64,000 nt of DNA from Paenibacillus humicola (GTDB lineage: Bacteria > Bacillota > Bacilli > Paenibacillales > Paenibacillaceae). The position numbers and the translations under genes were made by a program. Position 1 is the first letter of the stretch, and the number at the start of each line of letters is the position of its first letter. Below the pieces are notes generated by a model. That model was not told the DNA's origin, searched no databases, and saw nothing but the letters and a program-made list of their open reading frames with translations. Positions 8,282-15,203 of the stretch are shown here, in pieces. Location of the stretch: NCBI RefSeq assembly GCF_028826105.1, contig NZ_JAQGPL010000001.1, positions 2,568,501 through 2,632,500 of the forward strand. The letters run 5' to 3'.

Positions 8282-9400
8282 GTGAAAATAACGAAAATCG
8301 AACTGATTCATGTGCGGCCCCGCTGGTCGTTTCTGAAAATGACGACCGACGAAGGCCTCGTCGGCTGGGGAGAGGCGATTGTCGAAGGCAGATCGCGCAC
8401 GGTGGAGATGGCCGTCAAAGAGCTGGAGCCCGTGCTGATCGGGCAGGACCCGCGTCGCATCGAGCATTTGTGGCAGTCCATGTACCGCGGCGCCTTTTAT
8501 CGCGGCGGCCCGGTGTTGACCAGCGCGATCAGCGGCGTCGAGCAGGCGATGTGGGACATTCTCGGCAAATCGCTCGGCGTGCCGGTCTATCAGCTGCTCG
8601 GCGGCGCGGTGCGGGACCGGGTGCGCATCTACTGCCACGTCGGCGGCGGAACGCCGGAGGAAGCGCGCCAGAGCGCCAAAGCGGCGGCGGAAAAGGGCTT
8701 CACCATGGTGAAGACCGGCTTGAACGGCAAAGCACGGTTGACGGAGCCGCCAAGCTTTATCCGGCAGCAGGTAGAGCGCATCGCGGCGATCCGGGAAGCA
8801 ATCGGCCCCGATTGCGAGCTCGGCATCGATTTTCACGGAAAAATCGCTCCTGCGCTTGCCATTCAGCTGATCAAGGAGCTGGAATACTTGAAGCCGGCCT
8901 ATATCGAGGAGCCCTGCCTGCCCGAAAACGTGGACGCGCTCCTTCAAATCGCGCGGTCGACGCATCTCCCGATCGCCACCGGCGAGCGGCTGTTTACGAA
9001 ATGGGGCTTCCGCGAGGTGCTGGAGAAGCAGGCGGCGGCGATCGTCCAGCCGGATCTTGCGCACTGCGGCGGCATCCTGGAAGGGAAGAAAATCGCCGCG
9101 ATGGCGGAAACGTATTTTGCCGCGATCGCGCCGCACAATCCGCTGGGCCCGGTCAATCTGGCCGCCAGCATCCAGCTGGACGCCTGCGTCCCCAATTTCC
9201 TCGCCCAGGAGCATGTCACGCTCGGCGAAGGCTATTTGCGCCGGCCGTTCGAGGCGAAGGGCGGGTATATCGAGCTGCCGACGGCCCCGGGTCTCGGCAT
9301 CGAAATCGACGAGGAAGCCATTCAAGAGAAAATTTACTCCGGAGATTGGGATACGCCCAGATGGTTTCATGACGACGACGGCTCCGTTGCGGACTGGTAA
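8282..9400 (+). CDS. dgoD: D-galactonate dehydratase-family protein (DgoD-like)
   Basis: A 372-residue mandelate-racemase-type enzyme. Catalytic positions fall on the E. coli DgoD numbering that I recall: Asp183 and His185 (GIDFHGK), Glu209 (YIEEPC), Glu235 (TGERLF) and His285 (APHNPLG). The N-terminal GGPVLTSAISGVEQAMWDI segment and the tail (DDDGSVADW) also match. DgoD turns D-galactonate into 2-keto-3-deoxygalactonate. The kinase and aldolase that would follow are absent, so a related acid sugar is possible. Start is GTG 8282 with GAGAGGA upstream. It is 170 nt after the ManD-like gene, with no terminator seen between. Confidence 0.85.
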   Translation: MKITKIELIHVRPRWSFLKMTTDEGLVGWGEAIVEGRSRTVEMAVKELEPVLIGQDPRRIEHLWQSMYRGAFYRGGPVLTSAISGVEQAMWDILGKSLGVPVYQLLGGAVRDRVRIYCHVGGGTPEEARQSAKAAAEKGFTMVKTGLNGKARLTEPPSFIRQQVERIAAIREAIGPDCELGIDFHGKIAPALAIQLIKELEYLKPAYIEEPCLPENVDALLQIARSTHLPIATGERLFTKWGFREVLEKQAAAIVQPDLAHCGGILEGKKIAAMAETYFAAIAPHNPLGPVNLAASIQLDACVPNFLAQEHVTLGEGYLRRPFEAKGGYIELPTAPGLGIEIDEEAIQEKIYSGDWDTPRWFHDDDGSVADW

Positions 9401-9425
9401 ACGTTAATCGTAAGGAGGGAGAAGC

Positions 9426-10202
9426 TTGCAGTCAACCGATCGAACGGTCATCGTGACCGGAGGCGCGGCGGGAATCGGCCAAGGCATCGCCCAGTGCTTT
9501 GCCGAAGAAGGTTCCCGCCTTCTTATTGCGGATTGGGACGAAGAAGCCGGCAACCGGTTTTGCAAGGAGCTTCAGGACGGCGGCAGGGATGCCGTATTCA
9601 TCCGGACGAACGTCGGCGAAGAACGCGATCTCGACCGGATCGTCGAGACGGCGCTTGCCCGCTGGGGCCGGATCGATGTTCTGGTCAATAATGTCGGCAC
9701 GCATCTTTACAAGCCGATGCTGGATATTTCCGCCGACGATTTCGACAGGGTCATCGCAACCGATCTGCGCGGGCATTGGCTGCTCAGCCGCAAGGCGATG
9801 CCGGCTATGATCAGCAGCGGCTCAGGCGCCATCGTACATATTTCGTCCGTCCATGCCTGGGCGACGCGGCCAAACTTTTCCGTTTACGCCGCCGCGAAGG
9901 GCGGCATCGTATCGATGGCGAGGGCGATGGCGCTCGAATGCGCGCCGCACGGCATTCGCGTCAACACCGTGCTGCCGGGCTACACGATTTCGTCCAGGCT
10001 GCAGCAGCGGCTGAACGAAATGCCCGCCGAAGAGCATGAGGCCTTCCTGAGCAAGCAGGCGTACAACATTCCGCTCGGCCGGCTGGCGCTGCCGCAGGAC
10101 ATCGGGCATGCCGTCGTTTTTCTGGCGAGCGGCAAAGCCTCGTTCATCACAGGCGCCTGCCTAGCCGTGGACGGAGGCGAAACGATTCACCTCGATTTCT
10201 AA
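9426..10202 (+). CDS. SDR-family oxidoreductase
   Basis: A 258-residue classical SDR. TGGAAGIG lies at 11-18, NNVG at 88-91, the catalytic Ser at 140/141 (HISSVHA), and Tyr154-x3-Lys158 (VYAAAKGG). The C-terminal LAVDGGE is typical. Start is TTG 9426, preceded by AAGGAGGGAGAAG. It is 25 nt behind the DgoD-like gene and last in this run before an intergenic region with a new promoter. Sugar or polyol dehydrogenation is likely by context. No direct evidence names the substrate. Confidence 0.88.
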   Translation: MQSTDRTVIVTGGAAGIGQGIAQCFAEEGSRLLIADWDEEAGNRFCKELQDGGRDAVFIRTNVGEERDLDRIVETALARWGRIDVLVNNVGTHLYKPMLDISADDFDRVIATDLRGHWLLSRKAMPAMISSGSGAIVHISSVHAWATRPNFSVYAAAKGGIVSMARAMALECAPHGIRVNTVLPGYTISSRLQQRLNEMPAEEHEAFLSKQAYNIPLGRLALPQDIGHAVVFLASGKASFITGACLAVDGGETIHLDF

Positions 10203-10294
10203 CAAGTTATACGGTCGTTTTGCCGCAATGAAGCGGGCGGCAGCCGATTCTTTCAAAAGCTGAAAATATCGGAAGAAATCAAAAGTTTAGCTCG

Positions 10295-10348
10295 TTCATA
10301 ATCCTCCTCCGAAACGGTATGATGAACATGAACTTTCGGCCGAAGTTC
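10295..10348 (+). promoter_or_regulatory. Candidate promoter and dyad ahead of the CUT1 ABC operon
   Basis: TTCATA (10295-10300), a 17-bp spacer and TATGAT (10318-10323) form a plausible promoter with a weak -35. Just downstream lies a dyad: GAACTT (10330-10335) and AAGTTC (10343-10348) around the palindromic core TCGGCCGA. It would overlap the first transcribed bases, a usual place for a repressor site. It could also bind the AraC-type regulator encoded at 13827. Confidence 0.45.
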
Positions 10349-10371
10349 GACCATGAGGAGGGGGAAATGAA

Positions 10372-11793
10372 ATGCGACGAATGGGACGAAACGCCGTCAT
10401 CTCCGCGGTTGTCATTGTCTGTCTGATCTTTGTAAGCGCTTGCGGATCGAACGGCGGCGGCAATTCCGGCTCAAGCGACGGAACGGCCGGCAATGCCGGT
10501 GAGAAGCCGCAGGGGTCGGGCAGTGCAGGCAAAGGCGGCCCGGTGACGATCAAGCTGACGTTTACCTCCGGCGAAATTTCCAAGGAACAGATCGCCGAAT
10601 TCGAGAAAGCGAACCCGGGCATCAAAATCCAGCAGGTTGATGCCGACTATAACAAGCTGATGACGATGGTGGCGGCGGGCAGCGCGCCGGACATCATCCG
10701 GATTTACGCGGCGACCGAGCTTCCGAACTACGTAATGAAAGGCCTTGCGATGGACCTTACGCCAAGGTTCGCAGCGAGCAGCGTCTTCAAGGAAGACGAT
10801 TACCTGCCGGTCGTCAATCTTTACAAGTACGATACGGCCAGCGGCAAGCAGGGAATCGGGGACATTTACGGTTTCCCCAAAGACTGGTCGCAGGATTTCA
10901 CGCTTTTTTACAACAAGCAAATTTTCCAGAAAGCAGGCATTCCGCTTCCGAGCTCCACCGAGCCGATGACCTGGACCGAACTGCTCGATCTTGCGAAAAA
11001 GCTGACCAAGAAGCAGGGCGACAAGGTGTCGCAGTACGGTCTTGTGTATTACAACGGGAACACGGCGCTCAACCAGGATTTGCTGCTGCTGCAGCTGGCC
11101 CAAGAAGGGAGCAGCATCTACTCCGACGATTTCGGCAAAGCCGACTTGAACAAGCCGGAAGTGAAAAATCTGATGAACTACTGGCTCGATGCCGTCAAAT
11201 CCGACGTCGGCCCGAATCCGCTCAATCAGGATACGACGTTTTCCGGCGACCTTTTTGTTAACGGCAGCGCGGCCATGATGATCTCGGGCTACTGGTTTAC
11301 GGGCCTGCTGCGCGGCGACGAGAAGGCGAAAACGCACCTGAACGATTTCGGCATGGCGCCCGCTCCGGTCATGGAGGGCGGAACGCGGATGTCGCCGACG
11401 GGAGCGGCGGCGGGCGGCATCATTTACAGCAAAACAAAGCATCCGGACGAAGCGTGGAAGGTGTTCGAATGGTTCCTTGGCGGCAAGCCGGCCGACGACC
11501 GCGCGAAGAGCGGCTGGGGACTGCCGGCGACGAAATCGAGACTCGCGCTCCTGCCGAATACGACGGAGTTCGATAAATCGACGCTTGCATTCGTCAATAA
11601 CGAGCTGAAGTACGCGGACAAATTTATCGGCTACAATCCGTACATTTCGGCGCAGGCGGCAGCCTCGCTGTTCGACAAGCATTTCTCGCCGGTATATTTC
11701 GGCAAATCGACGGTGGATGAAGCGGCATCCAAAATCACCAACGATATGAATGTGCTGATCCAGGAAGGCAAAGACGTTCTGGGCCTCCAGTAG
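10372..11793 (+). CDS. CUT1-type ABC transporter substrate-binding lipoprotein
   Basis: A 473-residue extracellular solute-binding protein. It has a basic N-terminus, a hydrophobic stretch (9-20) and the lipobox VSAC with Cys24 as the lipidation site. A Gly/Ser-rich linker (25-56) follows. The mature domain shows family-1 features such as TFTSGEISKEQIAEFEKANPG and repeated Trp/Tyr ligand-type residues. It captures a sugar or oligosaccharide and delivers it to the two permeases that follow. Start ATG 10372 follows GAGGAGGGGG. No ATPase gene is in the cluster, as is common for CUT1 systems that share an MsmX-type ATPase. Confidence 0.9.
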   Translation: MRRMGRNAVISAVVIVCLIFVSACGSNGGGNSGSSDGTAGNAGEKPQGSGSAGKGGPVTIKLTFTSGEISKEQIAEFEKANPGIKIQQVDADYNKLMTMVAAGSAPDIIRIYAATELPNYVMKGLAMDLTPRFAASSVFKEDDYLPVVNLYKYDTASGKQGIGDIYGFPKDWSQDFTLFYNKQIFQKAGIPLPSSTEPMTWTELLDLAKKLTKKQGDKVSQYGLVYYNGNTALNQDLLLLQLAQEGSSIYSDDFGKADLNKPEVKNLMNYWLDAVKSDVGPNPLNQDTTFSGDLFVNGSAAMMISGYWFTGLLRGDEKAKTHLNDFGMAPAPVMEGGTRMSPTGAAAGGIIYSKTKHPDEAWKVFEWFLGGKPADDRAKSGWGLPATKSRLALLPNTTEFDKSTLAFVNNELKYADKFIGYNPYISAQAAASLFDKHFSPVYFGKSTVDEAASKITNDMNVLIQEGKDVLGLQ

Positions 11794-11823
11794 CCGGGAA
11801 CCGTGCGAAGGAGGAACGAAAAT

Positions 11824-12792
11824 ATGTCGAACCAGCCTGCTGCGGTTTCTCTCGAACGGCACGCAAGCCGCAAGCGCAAGATGCGCAAATCCGTCAGGGA
11901 AGCCATCGAATTTTACTGTTTTGTATCGCCATGGTTCATTATTTTTATTTTGCTCGGCCTCATTCCGCTGCTGTACGGGCTGTACTTAAGCTTCACGAAT
12001 TTCACCGGCTTCAACAGCGGACATTTGCGGTTCGTAGGCTTCCGGAATTACGACCGCATCTTCACCGATTCGGATTCCATCTACGCCCTCGGCAGGACGT
12101 TCTTCATTACGGCGGTCAACGTGCCCCTCGGCATGATACTCGGCTTCCTGATCGCGGTGCTGCTCAACAATTCGGTGAAAGGCGTCGGCATATTCCGGAC
12201 GATCTTCTACCTGCCGTCGATCATTCCGGCGGTGGCCGTCGGCCTGCTGTGGCGGAACCTGCTGGCGAAAGGGAACGGGCTGATCAACGAGCTGCTCGGC
12301 CATCTGGGCATTCCGGCGGTCGACTGGCTCGGCTACGACCATGCGACGCTGTCGCTCATCATTCTGCTCATGTGGGGCAGCGGCGGCGGCCTGATCATCT
12401 ATCTCGCCGGGCTGAAAAGCGTGCCGAAGGAGCTGTACGAATCGGCGGAAATCGACGGCGCTTCTGCGGTTCAGCGGTTTCGCGGCATAACGATTCCTCT
12501 GATGACGCCGGTGCTGTTCTTCAACCTGATCATGGGCATTATCGGTTCGCTGCAAATTTTCGTTCAGCCGATTATGCTGACGCAGGGCACGAACGGCCTG
12601 CTCAATACGCCGCTCAAGCCGAACTACCTGTATCTCGTGCACGCGTTTCAGCAAATTTTCGCCTTTCAGCGGTACGGATACGGACTTGCGCTGCTGTGGC
12701 TGCTGTTCGTGATCATCCTCGTTTTCACTTTGGTCGTGTTTAAAACGAGCCGGTACTGGGTCCACTACGAAGTGGACCAAGAGGGGAGGTAG
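11824..12792 (+). CDS. CUT1 ABC sugar permease, first subunit (UgpA/LplB-like)
   Basis: A permease of about 322 residues with six predicted membrane segments, the first near residues 35-58 (WFIIFILLGLIPLLYGLYLS). The EAA loop that docks the ATPase is seen as ELYESAEIDGASAVQRF. ATG 11824 is preferred over the in-frame GTG 11803 because AAGGAGGA (11808-11815) lies between them at good spacing. It is 30 nt after the binding-protein gene. It forms a heterodimer with the next gene product in the cytoplasmic membrane. Confidence 0.9.
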   Translation: MSNQPAAVSLERHASRKRKMRKSVREAIEFYCFVSPWFIIFILLGLIPLLYGLYLSFTNFTGFNSGHLRFVGFRNYDRIFTDSDSIYALGRTFFITAVNVPLGMILGFLIAVLLNNSVKGVGIFRTIFYLPSIIPAVAVGLLWRNLLAKGNGLINELLGHLGIPAVDWLGYDHATLSLIILLMWGSGGGLIIYLAGLKSVPKELYESAEIDGASAVQRFRGITIPLMTPVLFFNLIMGIIGSLQIFVQPIMLTQGTNGLLNTPLKPNYLYLVHAFQQIFAFQRYGYGLALLWLLFVIILVFTLVVFKTSRYWVHYEVDQEGR

Positions 12793-12798
12793 CGGACG

Positions 12799-13641
12799 AT
12801 GGTGAACACAGGCATCAACCGGCCGTCCGTCAGAGCCGCGCTGTACGTCGTCCTGATCCTGCTGTCTCTGCTGTTTTTCCTGCCGGCGTTCTGGACCTTC
12901 ACGAATTCGCTGCAAAAGATCAACTCGCTGCCGACGTTCCTGCCGACCGAGTTCCATTTCGAGAATTACCGGCTGGCGGTTACGCTGATCGATTTCTGGA
13001 CCTATACGCGAAATTCGGTCATTATCACCGGCATCTCCGTCGTGCTGACGCTGTTCTCCAGCGCCTTCGTCGGCTATGCGTTCGCCAGGCTGCAGGCGCC
13101 GGGAAAAAAATATTTGTTCCTGTTCGTCCTGTCGACCATGATGCTGCCGGGGATCGTCACGCAAATTCCGACGTACATCCTGTTCAAGCAGATCGGGCTG
13201 ACCGGCACGTTCATCCCTTGGGTGCTGTGGGGAATTGGCGGGTCGCCGTTCAATATTTTCCTGTACCGCCAGTTTTACGCCTCGTTCCCGAAGGAGCTGG
13301 AGGAAGCGGCGAGAATCGACGGATGCTCCACATTCCGGATTTTCTGGAACATCTTCGTCCCGTTGTCCGTCCCGATTATCGCCACGATTGCGATTATGGC
13401 GTTCAACTTTCATTGGGGAGCGGATTACCTGACGCCGTTCATGTTCCTGACGGAGGATAAATACCCGCTTGTGACGGCGCTCGCCTCCGTCGGCTATACG
13501 TACCCGGAAAATCCGAACGTGGAGCTCGTCCAGGTCGCCAACGCCGCCCTGATTCTGTTCATCATTCCGATCGTCGTCATCTTCTTCATCGGGCAGCGCT
13601 ATCTGCTGGAGGGTGTGCTTTCCTCGGCCGTGAAAGGGTAA
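12799..13641 (+). CDS. CUT1 ABC sugar permease, second subunit (UgpE/YcjP-like)
   Basis: A 280-residue permease with six membrane segments. The EAA loop reads ELEEAARIDGCSTFRIF. The first helix is at about 12-34, and the extracellular loop after it (LPTFLPTEFHFENYRLA) is typical of the second CUT1 subunit. The start is 6 nt after the previous stop, behind GAGGGGAGGTAG. The operon closes with a terminator 27 nt after the stop. Confidence 0.9.
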   Translation: MVNTGINRPSVRAALYVVLILLSLLFFLPAFWTFTNSLQKINSLPTFLPTEFHFENYRLAVTLIDFWTYTRNSVIITGISVVLTLFSSAFVGYAFARLQAPGKKYLFLFVLSTMMLPGIVTQIPTYILFKQIGLTGTFIPWVLWGIGGSPFNIFLYRQFYASFPKELEEAARIDGCSTFRIFWNIFVPLSVPIIATIAIMAFNFHWGADYLTPFMFLTEDKYPLVTALASVGYTYPENPNVELVQVANAALILFIIPIVVIFFIGQRYLLEGVLSSAVKG

Positions 13642-13667
13642 TGGCATGGTTGTTCCGCGCATAAAAT

Positions 13668-13716
13668 AAGATTCCCTCGGTCTGCCCTTCGGCAGGCCCG
13701 GGAATCTTCTATTTTT
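13668..13716 (+). terminator. Terminator of the ABC transporter operon
   Basis: AAGATTCCC (13668-13676) pairs with GGGAATCTT (13700-13708) around a smaller inner hairpin (TCTGCCcttcGGCAGG). A T-rich tail runs to 13716. Confidence 0.85.
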
Positions 13717-13826
13717 GATCGGTCGAAAAGGTAACGATTCGCCTTGCTTTCGCTATAGATCTAAGGGAAGAAGCTTGTTCCGCCGCCGATAGACGGCGCA
13801 GCCGTTCTTCTTGAAGGGGGATTCCG

Positions 13827-15191
13827 ATGCACGGTTATAAGCTGATGATCGTCGACGACGAGCCGGAAATTCGCGAAGGGCTCGGGGCTTTCGATTATTC
13901 GGAGCTCGGCATCGAGCTTGCGGGCTGTTATGAAAACGGTATCATTGCCTATCAGCGCATCCAGAAGGAACCCGTCGACGTCGTGGTCACCGATATCCGT
14001 ATGCCGCTGATGAACGGACTCGAGCTGATCGAACGGATCCGCAAAGAATTCGGTTATATCCAGACGATTATGCTGACCGGGTACGACGATTTTGAATACG
14101 CGAGAAAAAGCCTGCAAAACGGCGCCGTCGATTACTTGCTCAAGCCGATTGATTTCCACGAGCTGAAGGCCTCGCTTGCGAAAGCGGTCGGCGTGCTGAA
14201 CGAGCGGCAGCAGACGCGGCTGCGAAGCACGATTCTGGAGCGAAAAGCGAAGCTGCTGGCCAAATATCTCCGGCACTGCTTTCTGACCGAGCTGATGAAC
14301 CGCCCCCTGACGCCCGACGAAATCGAGGAGGGCTGCAGCTCCGGCGAGCTGCTGCTGGACGGCGGCCGTTATACCGTTGCGGTTCTGCGGTTGGATGCGG
14401 CGATGGCAGCCGCCGGACCGTATACTGGAAAGGACTGGAATTTGATCGTCTTCACGCTGGACAACATCCTGACGGAAATTTGGGATGACCATTACGGCTA
14501 TCATACGGTCGACCGGAAGAACGGCAGCTGTTTTCTGCTTGCCGCGAATCCCGAGGTGCAGTCCGAGCCCGGGCGGATGATCGCGATTTTGCAATCGATC
14601 CGTAAGGAAATGCTGCGCTTCCGCGGACTGCTGCGTTCGACGGTGTCGATCGCCGTCGGGCCTGAAGTCGGCACGCTGGGCGAGCTTCCGTTCTCGCGCA
14701 GCTGCGCCGAATCGCTGCTGGGCGAAACACCGGATACCGAGGCGGAGTACCGGTCCGGCATGCCGGGCGTCAAGCCAGCCGCAGAGCCGGACGCGGGAGC
14801 GGAATCGCAGATCGGCAGGCCGGACGATCCGCCCGCAGCCGAATCGCCCAAAAGCCTGATCGTCGAAGAGGCGAAAAAGTACATCCGCCTGCATTACGAA
14901 CGGTCGATTACGCTGCGGGACGTCGCGGATAGCGTCCACGTCAATCCCACCTACCTCAGCTGGCTGTTTAAAAAAACCGAAGGCTTAAGCTTCGTGTGTT
15001 ATTTGACGGACTGCCGGCTGAACCATGCGAAGCGGCTGCTTGCGGACCCGCAGTACAAGGTGTACGAGGTCGGGGAAATGGTCGGCTACGAGAATCCCCG
15101 CTATTTCTGCGAAATTTTCAAAAAAAATACGGGGAAGACCCCGCAGGAATACCGGAACCGGCTCCTGACGGCTTCGCTTCCGCTTCATTGA
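13827..15191 (+). CDS. YesN-type response regulator (receiver plus AraC HTH)
   Basis: A 454-residue regulator. The receiver domain (1-120) has the acidic pair Asp10-Asp11, phospho-acceptor Asp56 (VTDIRMP), Thr in MLTGYDD and the Lys of LLKPID. A poorly conserved middle (130-340) follows, with a Pro/Ala/Glu-rich linker near 310-345. The AraC-type DNA-binding domain occupies about 350-450, with two helix-turn-helix motifs (LRDVADSVHVNPTYLSWLFK; VYEVGEMVGYENPRYFCEIF). It is paired with the kinase that follows 12 nt later. It most likely controls the neighbouring CUT1 transporter in response to an extracellular sugar. Start ATG 13827 follows AAGGGGGA. Confidence 0.92.
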   Translation: MHGYKLMIVDDEPEIREGLGAFDYSELGIELAGCYENGIIAYQRIQKEPVDVVVTDIRMPLMNGLELIERIRKEFGYIQTIMLTGYDDFEYARKSLQNGAVDYLLKPIDFHELKASLAKAVGVLNERQQTRLRSTILERKAKLLAKYLRHCFLTELMNRPLTPDEIEEGCSSGELLLDGGRYTVAVLRLDAAMAAAGPYTGKDWNLIVFTLDNILTEIWDDHYGYHTVDRKNGSCFLLAANPEVQSEPGRMIAILQSIRKEMLRFRGLLRSTVSIAVGPEVGTLGELPFSRSCAESLLGETPDTEAEYRSGMPGVKPAAEPDAGAESQIGRPDDPPAAESPKSLIVEEAKKYIRLHYERSITLRDVADSVHVNPTYLSWLFKKTEGLSFVCYLTDCRLNHAKRLLADPQYKVYEVGEMVGYENPRYFCEIFKKNTGKTPQEYRNRLLTASLPLH

Positions 15192-15203
15192 CGGGGCGAT
15201 CCG

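Noticed and set aside
11986..13662. A 558-residue open frame on the minus strand across both CUT1 permease genes
   Set aside because: It is antisense to two clear permeases. Its translation is Arg/Gln/Asp/His-rich low complexity, typical of GC-rich antisense frames, and no ribosome site is present.
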